A stretch of 64,000 nt of DNA from Glandiceps talaboti (lineage: Eukaryota; Hemichordata; Enteropneusta; Spengelidae): positions 12,947,408-13,011,407 of the forward strand of contig NC_135550.1 in the NCBI RefSeq assembly GCF_964340395.1, given 5' to 3'. Positions 45,612 to 64,000 of the stretch are shown in pieces (the first letter of the stretch is position 1; the number at the start of each line of letters is the position of its first letter). The notes under the pieces are model-generated. The model worked only from the letters and a program-made list of their open reading frames with translations. It was not told the DNA's origin and searched no databases. Both the position numbers and the translations under genes were made by a program.

Positions 45612-45782
45612 ACATACATACATACATACATACATACATACATACATACATACATACATACATACATACATACATGAATGCATACATACATACATACATA
45701 CATACATACATACATACATACATACATACATACATACATACATACATACATGTATACATATACATATACATATACATATACG
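45612..45782. repeat. CATA microsatellite grading into TATACA
   Basis: CATA units to about 45750 with one GAATG break, then TATACA hexanucleotides. It abuts a Penelope-like remnant. Confidence 0.92.
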
Positions 45783-45786
45783 TATA

Positions 45787-46400
45787 CATCCATTTCGTTG
45801 ACATCTCCCTTAGGATTGATGGTGATGATATAGCTACATCTATTTATACTAAACCTACTGATTCACATTTATATTTGCAGTATGGTTCATCGCATCCTAA
45901 TAAGTGTAAAGATTCCATCGTTTACGTAGTATGTGTAGTAGGGATTTGAATTTCAGGGAACATTTTGCCGAATTTTGCATATGCTTCCACCAACGTGGTT
46001 ATCCAGGGTAGGTTCATCTTTGTCAAAGTTAATGTTGGTTCATTTTCATGCGGTCGTACTCGATGTTGTATATGTCGTTTCATTATTAATACTAATCACG
46101 TTTTTGGCCCAGGGCCTAAGAACATTGCTACGAGTAGATTTACTTGTATCAGTAGTAACATAGTGTATTACATTACATGCCAGAAATGTTTTTTTTTTAT
46201 GTATACTGTACGTCGTCTTAGTGATCGTTTCGTTGAACGATCATAGTGTATCAGAGTATGTCTATTTCAGGAATGTGTAAGGTTTCTGGTGATGAGGATC
46301 GATTGAGGTTGAAGGAGGAGGAAATCATTTTTCCATGTTCTCGAAATTAGGCTGGAACCCCATGGAATTAATAGACTATTTACATAATTCCCTCAATATC
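45787..46400 (+). pseudogene. Penelope-like retroelement remnant (end of RT and GIY-YIG endonuclease), frameshifted
   Basis: Frames on the plus strand read FVDISLRIDGDDIATSIYTK, PTDSHLYLQYGSSHPNKCKD, then after a shift RDLNFREHFAEF and FHQRGYP. Next come CGRTRCCICRFI, SNIVYYITCQKC, RRLSDRF and finally, in another frame, HGINRLF. This order is that of the C-terminal half of Penelope-like elements: RT thumb region, cysteine motif, GIY-YIG nuclease start and a terminal HGINxxF-like motif. At least two frameshifts and a stop (after VVGI, about 45948) make it dead. CATA microsatellites lie on both sides. Confidence 0.7.
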
Positions 46401-46506
46401 TAAGTACGCTTATTGAGAATCTTTCAGGCGTAATTTACGGTTGATAAGAACTTGCGGTGTCTTGTTCTATTGTGTAACACTTAGATATACAGTCAGGTGA
46501 TGACCT

Positions 46507-46597
46507 ACTATATACCGCCTTGAAAGCCTATGAGAAAAATATTGATTCGAAAAGTCGGATTGCAATTACTGCTCGGGACTCGTTCCTTATCACTTCT

Positions 46598-46652
<55 letters not shown>

Positions 46653-46788
46653 TACATACATACATACATACATACATACATACACACATACACACATACA
46701 TACAAACACACACATACACACACACATACATACATACATACATACATGTACATACATACATACATACATACATACATACATACATACA

Positions 46789-46822
<34 letters not shown>

Positions 46823-46854
46823 CAGCGAAGACAGACAGACACAGGCAGGCTGGC

Positions 46855-46924
<70 letters not shown>
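46507..46924. repeat. Retroelement tail followed by CA, CATA and CAGA microsatellites
   Basis: GATTCGAAAAGTCGGATTGC near 46543 parallels CGAAACGTCGGATTGC at 13.72 kb. CA units (46602-46647), CATA blocks (to about 46820) and CAGA units (46855-46922) follow. Open frames across this are artefacts. Confidence 0.85.
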
Positions 46925-46927
<3 letters not shown>

Positions 46928-47151
46928 ATATATCCCTAAAATATAACTATCCCTTACGTAAGGAAATTACTCTGTTATGTATGATTCTTCATACAGTAGT
47001 GAATTTTACAGAGCAGTACCCCGTGTTACCATTACAGCCACATTTGCATGGAACAAAAAATTCCTAAAGCACACTTTTGCTTGTCAGGGGGTGCTATATA
47101 TACCATGTATTCATCCGCCGAATACAAAGAGTATGAATGATGACGGATATA

Positions 47152-47292
47152 GTTTTGTTTTGTTTTGTTTGTTTGTTTGTTTGTTTGTTTGTTTGTTTGT
47201 TTGTTTGTTTGTTTGTTTGTTTTTGTGCTAGGAATTGCTTTCAGTGATGTTCTATTATGCAAACAATACACACAAACAAACAAACAAACACA
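47152..47292. repeat. TTTG microsatellite and inverted AAAC tract
   Basis: TTTG units at 47152-47222 and a short complementary AAAC run near 47272-47291, separated by about 50 bp. They could pair into a hairpin. Confidence 0.8.
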
Positions 47293-47404
47293 AATGCTAC
47301 AGAGATCCATTCAGGTTAGGGACAACGTGACAGGGCTATGTTGCACGCTCTATGTCATCACGTTGCTGTGGAACTGTCAAGGCTTTCCCAGTCAGTCCAC
47401 AGGC

Positions 47405-47456
47405 TATCCCAGCGTTACTGCAATCCTGTGCTCTAACCACTACACTACAGGGAGCC
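47405..47456 (-). other. tRNA-like A-box segment, probable SINE fragment
   Basis: On the minus strand: GGCTCCCTGTAGTGTAGTGG then TTAGAGCACAGGATTGCAGT. The TAGTGTAGTGGTTAGAGC phrase is typical of the D-arm/A-box region of tRNAs and tRNA-derived SINEs. No matching B box or full cloverleaf follows, so it is not called a tRNA gene. Confidence 0.3.
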
Positions 47457-47479
47457 GGTTGACGAATATAGTTTAAAGT

Positions 47480-49849
47480 CACATCACACATATACATTTA
47501 GTTTTTGAGATACTAACTATGGATGATATTTTCAATATCTCTTTCAGTGTTAACACACCTAGTATGGTCTTATTTCTGTACATCGTGTAATGTAGTTGCT
47601 TAATTTTTGACGACAGATATTTTCAATATTCTTTAATCCGCAAGGTGTAGCTATGGGCATTAATACACACATATTTCACCATTCAATCCGTCACATACTG
47701 CTTCACTCATTTTATTAAAGTATTGTATTGAATTGAATACTCCCCAGGCACAATATACTTTAAAAAATGTTCAAAAGTTTCTCAGCGTGTCTCCAAACTT
47801 GTCGTTATGAAAGCTTTCTCCTGGTCCTTTAAAATTGTGTAATAATGTGTTGTTGTTTTTAAAAGAAAAGAAATAAGAAATTTAGGAGTTAAGCGTATTT
47901 CCTCAAGAAAATCGACAATTTTTCCTACATCGTTATCACAGTATTTACTGGCCATATAATTTGTTCTGTGTAGTTTACAATGTATATTTCCGATACGCCT
48001 ACTACGTGAAAATAGTTTCTCTCTCTCAAAAACAAGGTATTTTATAAAGTTTGATGAGATCTCACTACAGTGTGTATTCATTTTACTTCAGCAAAAGTAC
48101 GTGAAACAGTCCGTGTATTTTATCCACACACTCGCAGCATAGTTAAACCTTTCTAGAAGAAAATATCACCAGGGATGGTTTGAATTATTGGGGGAAAAGG
48201 AAACAAAAAAAAACAAAAAACCAGCGACAATAAAAACATGCATAGGCAAGAGAGGATTAAACAGGAATTGGCTCGCTTTAAAAATAGCGCCCTCCATAGT
48301 TAGTGTCATATAATTAGACACGGACACACGGATATTTTGAGATAACTGGATAGAAAACAATACAGTCCAGAGAGGAAGAACAGGGTCATCAGATTGTTTG
48401 ATTTGGTGATATGCAAGGCGCATGATGAAATGTCCAATTCACAGATCATTTTTTTTCTGTAAAAATACATTTGTACTAGTTCACACGTATTTGATCTAGT
48501 TTTTTTGTAGTTTTTCGTTGTGATATTCAATTTGCATAAATAATCATTTTTGATAATTATGTAATCTTTAGAAAGCAAGCTTTAAATTGAAAGAAGTGCA
48601 TGTTATGACGCGTCCTTTAAAACTTGCTGATGTACATGATGTTGGCAATAATCGTAATGGTTAATTTGCATAATTAATAATTTCTCGATAATTAGGGAGT
48701 ATGTTAACTATGCAAGCTCCAAATTTAATAATTTCATATAATCAATTTTCCAATTATTGGATATATTATGAATAATGCCGGAGTTCAAAACTTTGCATTT
48801 CAACAATGTGTGTATACGTAAGTCGAGCAAAGTATATGCTTCTGCCCATTCAGTTTAAATGTGCACGTGGTTATAAGCTGCTATCGCTTGGACTTTTGTG
48901 ATGAAATATGAGTACACTACTTCGGAGGGAGAATAGGCCAAGTTTTTATACTGTTGGGGTTAATGAAACTCGTTAGGGTGCTGAAATTCCATAGAATACG
49001 CTCCGTGCGGTCGCTATTACACGACTGTGAATTGCGCCCTCATATACGTGTACGTCTTGTAAAGGACCATATAGAGTTTGTGACTCGCGGTGTGCAGTCT
49101 ACGTTTAGTGTTTAATTCACCCATTTTAATAGCTTGAATGGGGAAATATGACTACCCGTGAGTGCAGACATGAATTCTCCGTGTTTGAAATATGAATAAT
49201 GGAATTCTCTATAGTAACTTGACATGAGATAATGATTGCTAACACTAATACTGCATTACTACTACCACTACCGAATGTGTCTTCTTATACAGCTCTTCCC
49301 AACGCAGTTCTCAAAATGCATTTTTATTTGTTTAAATAACATTACCCCGAGTGTACAAGTCGAACAATAATGACACAACGGCTCTTTTAACGTTAGCAAC
49401 TCCCTTGAGGGCATACTATCTCGGGAGCTAGAGTAAAATCCTCTGCCATACCAGGTCCCCAACTATACAGCTCACTTGCAATCGCTTGACTGGAATCTAC
49501 CCGCGGTTAAAATATTGTCCAAGGACCCTAGCCAATCAGAAACAAACTACAGGTTCGGACCTACAAGCTGCAGCTTTTAAGTCGGCAACATGTTCATTCG
49601 ACAGGCATCATGCCACACCAGGACGGAGGGATTGAATGGATGGACTATTAATATTGGAGCATGCATTTGAATTGGTTAGTTGTGGATGAGTTGGTATGGG
49701 GGCAAGCTGTTGTTGGGACGATTTTCTACATGAATTGGGGCGAATTGTTTTGGAAAATGTGGCTATGACATGACTAACCTGGCACTGGTAACATATTAAA
49801 CGATGACGATTTCGCACCACTGGCAAGGATTCTCAGGTGAACCTTAAGA
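47480..49849. other. Non-coding stretch before the tandem duplication
   Basis: No supported gene. An open minus-strand frame at 47782-48081 resembles a decayed protein segment (KIVDFLEEIRL). The same sequence block is weakly repeated at 51535-51700 and 56095-56260 (CTTCTGGTCCATTAAAAAT, GGAAATCGGCAATCTTTCAT type), so it is probably an old repeat family. Confidence 0.45.
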
Positions 49850-59044
<9,195 letters not shown>

Positions 59045-59760
59045 GTCATATAGTGTACGTATACGATGATTTGGAGTACCTTAATGTATTCAACTAGTCA
59101 ATCTTATCCCATTTTTAACGATTCTATGTAATTGTAATCAGTATAATCAGTATGGTCTAGAAGTGCGATTTTAGTGAGTACCAAGAACTCCTGTGTTATT
59201 GCTTGCTGTGGAATTCTAAGTATTTGCACGTCACCAGTAATGTTTAAATCATGGTTCTTTGATGTCCTGAACCTCAAAACGTTGCACAGTTCGATATGTG
59301 TGATAGTGGGCAACGTCTATGGCGCTTTTATGGCCATACGCAACAACTTTATATTACATACATCAAGCAAGTTTGCAAAACCTAGGATTGTGGTTGACAA
59401 AGCAAACTATTTATAATATATAACAAAAAATGTGCAGCTTCAATGCAATGTTTAAGTGGCATTTATAACAATTAACGATTAAATAACACTCCTGCTCCTT
59501 TTATCTTTATGTTGCGTCAATAAAATTTGACAATCACCATTTTATGACAATGTTTCAACTTGGCACTTTTTTACAAGAATAGAGCAAGCTTTATAGAATA
59601 AATAAGTGAACACACCAGACCAAGCTTTCAAATCTTGTTTAGTCATACTATGAATTATGTAATAAATGTCACACAAGGAAGATTAAAAATTCATTTAGAA
59701 ATCAAACTCTATGAATGTTTTCTGCTGTCAAAAATGCCACAGAATGAGTTGAGATTAAGT
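59045..59760. other. Stretch after the duplication, nothing recognised
   Basis: Two overlapping open frames on opposite strands around 59104-59416 (minus strand includes ITHIELCNVLRFRTSKNHDL) match no family I know. The rest is AT-rich non-coding DNA. Confidence 0.35.
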
Positions 59761-59879
59761 GTCATATTTTAATTTTCAAATAGATGGACTGGTCATAGAG
59801 ATAGACCGACGACCGACAGACACCTAACACGCATACATGCACAAGCACACACCCACATAGACAGACATACATAAAATCA

Positions 59880-59880
59880 T

Positions 59881-59935
<55 letters not shown>
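59880..59935. repeat. CAGA microsatellite
   Basis: About fourteen CAGA units, followed by CATA and CACA-rich sequence. Confidence 0.92.
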
Positions 59936-60013
59936 TACATACACAGGAATAGACAGTTAGACACATGCACACGCATATATACACACACGCCCGCACACAC
60001 ATACATACATGTA

Positions 60014-60250
60014 GTTTTGTTTATTTATTAACCATCTAACAGGCCCTGCCTAATAACAGGAGGAAGGTTCACAGTGTTAATATGCAGGAGTAAATAGGAG
60101 TATCGGTAAAACATGATTTGTTCGGACGAGTCAAACTGAATAACACTCTTCTCCTTGGTAAATTTAATCAGACCCTGAATAGGTTCGAACCCCGACTGCA
60201 GTAGTAAGAGGCAAGTGGCTTTACCCACTCGGCCATCCAACCAACACATC
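60014..60250 (-). mobile_element. tRNA-derived SINE
   Basis: Read on the minus strand, the head GGTTGGATGGCCGAGTGGGT at about 60246 carries a Pol III A box (TGGCCGAGTGGGT). A B box GGTTCGAACC at 60191-60182 follows about 35 bp later, as in Leu/Ser-type tRNAs. A tRNA-unrelated body follows (AGGGTCTGATTAAATTTACC onward), ending TTAGATGGTTAATAAATAAA, an A-rich tail at about 60014. The D-arm and T-arm parts are recognisable but a full cloverleaf is not. A functional tRNA gene is less likely than a SINE. Confidence 0.7.
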
Positions 60251-61430
60251 AGAATTTGACGCTGGGAGAGTGAAATATGCCAAGATGACAGATTTGTCAA
60301 AATTTGTCTCACTATGTCAAACTTTGCTACTCATTTTAAAATAGTAGGACTTACCATTTACACTTAATTTGCATATTTCTAAATAAATAATTTATATTGT
60401 CAACAAGGTTCTCACCTTGGTTTTGCAAATTCGACTTGATGTCACACAAAATTATTGTTGTGAATGACTTTAGCAACGCCATGGAAGTTGAGACCACTAT
60501 CATACAAATTCTTGAACTACTGCAGGTGCAGAATATCTAGAACCACGGGGAAGAAATAACTGGTGATCATGAGGTAAAAATCCCTAGAATTGTAGAGAAA
60601 TTGCTTTGTCCAGAGAGTTAACAATACATTACAAATATTCCTCACGTAGTGCTAACAGTGCTTTTTATAACTTCTGTATCGACCGAAGTATAAAGGCGAT
60701 AAGCCTAATGACTAGATGATTGAGTAAACTGCAGTATGTCAAAATAGGCCATTCAAACTAACGACGCTGTTTTTGGAATATTGCCTACAAAATTGATTAA
60801 TGTTGTTCTGTGTTAAGGGTGAAATTACGTTTAGAAGTACGAGTCACGTCCCTTGTGATATCTAAAAAAACACGCCATACGACTACATGGTAAGATAAGG
60901 CTGTGCAAAACGACAACTTCGTTCGACGTCATATACAAAATATGCAAATGACAGAAGTAGATGGACACACACAATGTGGGATTTATGCACTGGTGGTCTA
61001 AGAGACGATCGCACAATGTCACACAAGCTCAATAAGCGAACTTCGTTATGACTAGAGAGGTCGAGGGGGTCTGACGTCAATGCGATTGCAAAACTTTATT
61101 TTCGCACTTCTAACCAGATTTCGAAAATTCATGCCTTAAATTATAAAAGCTTCTGTATTTACTAGAGAAATTTTGATAAGTTGATATTTTTAAATTTCTT
61201 ACGTAATATACAGTGCTGGGCCGGGTTTACGGTAGTATTTTGATGTGTTGGTTGGAACTTCAAATGTACCATCGTATTTTTAAATACCATCGATCTTAAT
61301 GGTAAACCGCTACACTTTTTATCAGGGTTGATATCATGTATAAACGTGTGATATCACACTTGTGAATGATCGCGATTGTCTAGGGGAGGGGTGGGTTTTT
61401 GTCCTAAATGATGTTCGTTTCTTAAGCTTG
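60251..61430. other. Non-coding stretch, nothing recognised
   Basis: AT-rich, no open frame with family features, no obvious repeats. Confidence 0.4.
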
Positions 61431-61439
61431 TGCGACATT

Positions 61440-61910
61440 GTGCGATCGTCCCTAAGGTGTGTGAAGTGAGCAACTACTCTCTCTCTATTAATATCAGCAA
61501 GATGGCATGGTCTAAATCTTACATTGTGCAAAAACAATATCATGACGTATTTTGCAAAAGCCACTTTATTATACACATATATTTACGTTAATGCACTTCA
61601 AGTGATGTTTGTTTGAGGTACGAATTGATATTCGTCATTGCATTCTTATTTCTGTTACTGTAGATCGCGTGACTCTTTAGGAATATATGTTCTTACCATA
61701 TATGGACAAGAATGTTTGTTTATTCAAGTGTCATTTTATTTTTATGCTCAGACAATGGGATCTGGTAGCTCGATGACTTCTATTAAGAATTAATGACACT
61801 GAATTATTTATGAGAATGAACTAGATTTCATATTCATGTTGTTTGAAAATGACCACACCACTCAACGAACTGGAGATTAATATTAACTGACATTTTCACT
61901 GTACAAACAT
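61440..61910. repeat. Old, diverged third copy of part of the 4.6-kb duplication
   Basis: Blocks such as GAGCAACTACTCTC, AGATGGCATGGTCTA, TCAAGTGATGTTTGTTTGAG, GATATTCGTCATTGCATTCT and TTGAAAATGACCACACC occur in the same order as in 53880-54370 and 58490-58980, with many substitutions and indels. It pre-dates the recent tandem duplication. Confidence 0.75.
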
Positions 61911-62219
61911 AAAAATAACAACCACAGTAAATATTGTTTCAACTGAATTGGTTGTTCTTTCAAGAAAACAATACAAAATAATGGCAGAATGATAATAAAA
62001 TGACATTATTTTTTTCTTTGTGTCAAGTAAAACAACTCTTTGTCCCATCCCCGTTTTTTAAACCATGTCTGAGGACACCTTTATTATGAACAGTTTACTG
62101 GACTCCAGCGAACAGGATAGTTTTAACACAATCAAAGTGTCTGTACACCTGTTATGATCACGATGAAACTGTAAGTCGCCCAATCATCATTTGAATAATT
62201 CACGTTTTGCCATGCCTAA

Positions 62220-63760
62220 ACCTTGTTACGGGCCCAAGGCCATATTGGTGTTGTTAGGGTTTTTCTTCTTTCTTCTTCTGCCATTTTTTTGTCGCGCTGG
62301 AACTAGAAAACGGTTGCATGTAGACCTTTCAAACTTGGGACCATGAGTACTCGTACACCTCACTGAGGAATTTCCGGCTGGTCACGTGACCTGGCCACCA
62401 TATTGGATTTGGTGAAAATCTTAAAAGTTTCTTTTCAAAACGTACAGGTCCAGTTGGCTCGAAATTTGGTACATAGTATGCCTGTCCCCTACCCTTTTAA
62501 TTTTGTCAATAAAACTGCGTGTGGTCACGTGACCTTGGCCGCCATATTGGATGTTCGAAAACATTCTTCTTCACCATAACGAGCTGTATACTTTTGTGTA
62601 TAGCATAATTTAAGTGATGTCTTTCAAGTTTGTGAAAAGCGTTGCAATCGGTTGACCGCTATGGCGGCCATACTGGATTTTACGAAAATGTAAAAATGAC
62701 AACTTCTCCATAAGCACTGCACTAATTGACTTGCATTTTGGCAAATAGAAACAACTACTTGACTACTTCAGTGTTTTAATAAAACTGTGGTCATGTGACC
62801 TTGGACGCCATATTGGATTTTTAAAAATCTTCTTCTCCAGAACAAGCAGTCGACTTGGTTTGATCTTTTGTGTTTAGCATAATCTAAATGATGTCTTTCA
62901 AGGTTGTGAAAAGTGTCGCAATCAGTTGACCACTATGGTAGCCATATTGGATTTTATGAAAATTTAAAAATGATAACTTCTCCAAAAGTACTTCACTGGT
63001 TGACTTGCATTTAGGCAAATAGAATCAACTACTTGACTACTTTAGAGTTTGTAAACGAGAAAAAAATGCAATGCATAGTTTCACGGCATTCATTGATCTA
63101 CAAACCATTTAACGTTTTCTTCTCTGAAACCAATGTATAGATAACCTTGGGCGCCGCAAATGCTGCTTGCAGCTTTTAATTATTAGGGGCCCAAACCTTT
63201 GGCTGAGGGCCGCTATTGGTATTGTTATGGTTTTGCTTCTTTCTTCTGCCGTTTTTTGTTTTGTCAGACTAGAACTAGAAAGTGTTGCCCATAAACTTTT
63301 CAAGCTTGGTAGGCTTATCGGAAAGTGTTCTCGTACACCTGGCCACTATATTGGATTTCGTGAAAAACTTAAAACGATTTCTTCTCAAGACCTAGGGATC
63401 CAGTTCACTCGAAATTTGGTACGTAGTATTCATGTGTTCTGCCCTTTTCATTTTGCCAATATGGCGACCAAGGGCCGCACGTGTCCTTGGTCGCCATATT
63501 GAATTTTCGAAGAAATTACATATTTCCTTTAAAAATCTTCTTCTCCAGAACAAACAGTCGACTTGGTTTGATCTTGTATAGCATCATCTAAGTGATGTCT
63601 TTCAAGTTTGTGGGAAGAGTTGCAATCTGTTGACCACTATTGTGGCCATATTGGATTTTACGAAAATTTAAAAATAACAACTTCTGCAAAAGCACTGCTG
63701 TGATTGAGCTGCATTTTGGGAAATCGAATCCTCTGCTTGACTACTTTAAAATTTGTACAT
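62220..63760. repeat. Decayed tandem repeat with CCATATTGGAT and CACGTG motifs
   Basis: Segments recur: GGGCCCAAGGCC...TTCTTCTTTCTTCTGCC (62229 and 63187), the GTCACGTGACCT...CCATATTGGATT type, TCTTCTCCAGAACAAGCAGT (62830, 63538) and GACCACTATGGTAGCCATAT-type blocks (62655, 62930, 63630). Unit lengths vary, about 250-270 bp for the inner repeat. The open frame at 63167-63502 crosses repeat borders and is not taken as a gene. Confidence 0.75.
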
Positions 63761-64000
63761 AAGACATTCTAGAAGTATTTCTCCAGACTTTTACACCAAT
63801 GTCCTCACCATTTTGTACAACACATAAGGGTCCACTTACTCTCAGCGACATCCAACTTTACACAAGAACGACATTTCACAGTTTGACGAAACCACTGAGA
63901 AAACGTCTGCAACGAGCCGTGGACTGCCTTAACTCCCATCAATTGTAGAAAAGCCGACGTGGCACTGTATTCTTCCCTATTTAAAGACTATGTTAAATAA
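63760..64000. other. Right edge, nothing recognised
   Basis: Non-repetitive, slightly less AT-rich sequence without a supported gene. Confidence 0.3.

Noticed and set aside
49608-49826. Minus-strand frame with CYQCQ, considered as a zinc-knuckle remnant
   Set aside because: Only two cysteines and no following His/Cys spacing.
63167-63502. 111-codon frame at the right edge
   Set aside because: It spans borders of the CCATATTGG tandem repeat, and equivalent units elsewhere do not keep the frame.

Overview
The window is animal (metazoan) genomic DNA, not bacterial. It is visibly AT-rich, its genes are split by GT-AG introns, and much of it is microsatellite and transposon debris. The gene content is a modular extracellular protein built from F5/8C, EGF, C-type lectin, thrombospondin-1 and SUEL lectin modules, plus a TMEM26 gene. 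That mix suits a marine invertebrate such as a hemichordate, an amphioxus-like chordate or a lophotrochozoan. I cannot fix the species from sequence alone.

Region 1 (1-16.6 kb, minus strand) is a 24-exon gene that runs off the left edge. I placed every junction by reading splice sites. The reading frame stays open and in phase through all 24 exons (4289 coding nt, about 1429 residues, C-terminus outside the window). Order: signal peptide - F5/8C - EGF x3 - C-type lectin - TSP1 x4 - F5/8C x3 - C-type lectin - SUEL lectin x2. Every boundary between domains is in phase 1, except at the signal peptide and before the unseen last exons. The product should be a secreted or surface-anchored adhesion or recognition protein.

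Region 2 (16.6-20.86 kb) is intergenic and rich in repeats. Region 3 (20.86-35.46 kb, minus strand) is a complete three-exon TMEM26 gene (391 residues) with a 12.6-kb first intron holding repeats and a non-LTR retrotransposon tail.

Region 4 (35.5-64 kb) has no gene I can support. It holds a tandem array of 19 copies (38.4-40.95 kb) of a 122/140-bp unit, plus four more copies of the unit's core with other spacers (41.35-41.88 kb). This array lies 3-6.4 kb upstream of TMEM26, and each core carries a DR1-like nuclear-receptor motif and two inverted repeats. Further right are Penelope-like element remnants among tetranucleotide microsatellites (43-47 kb), a recent 4.6-kb tandem duplication (49.85-59.04 kb) with an older decayed third copy (61.4-61.9 kb), a tRNA-derived SINE (60.0-60.25 kb), and a decayed tandem repeat rich in E-box and YY1-like motifs (62.2-63.75 kb).

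The best candidates for something undescribed are the 23-copy structured core upstream of TMEM26 and the particular domain order of the mosaic gene.
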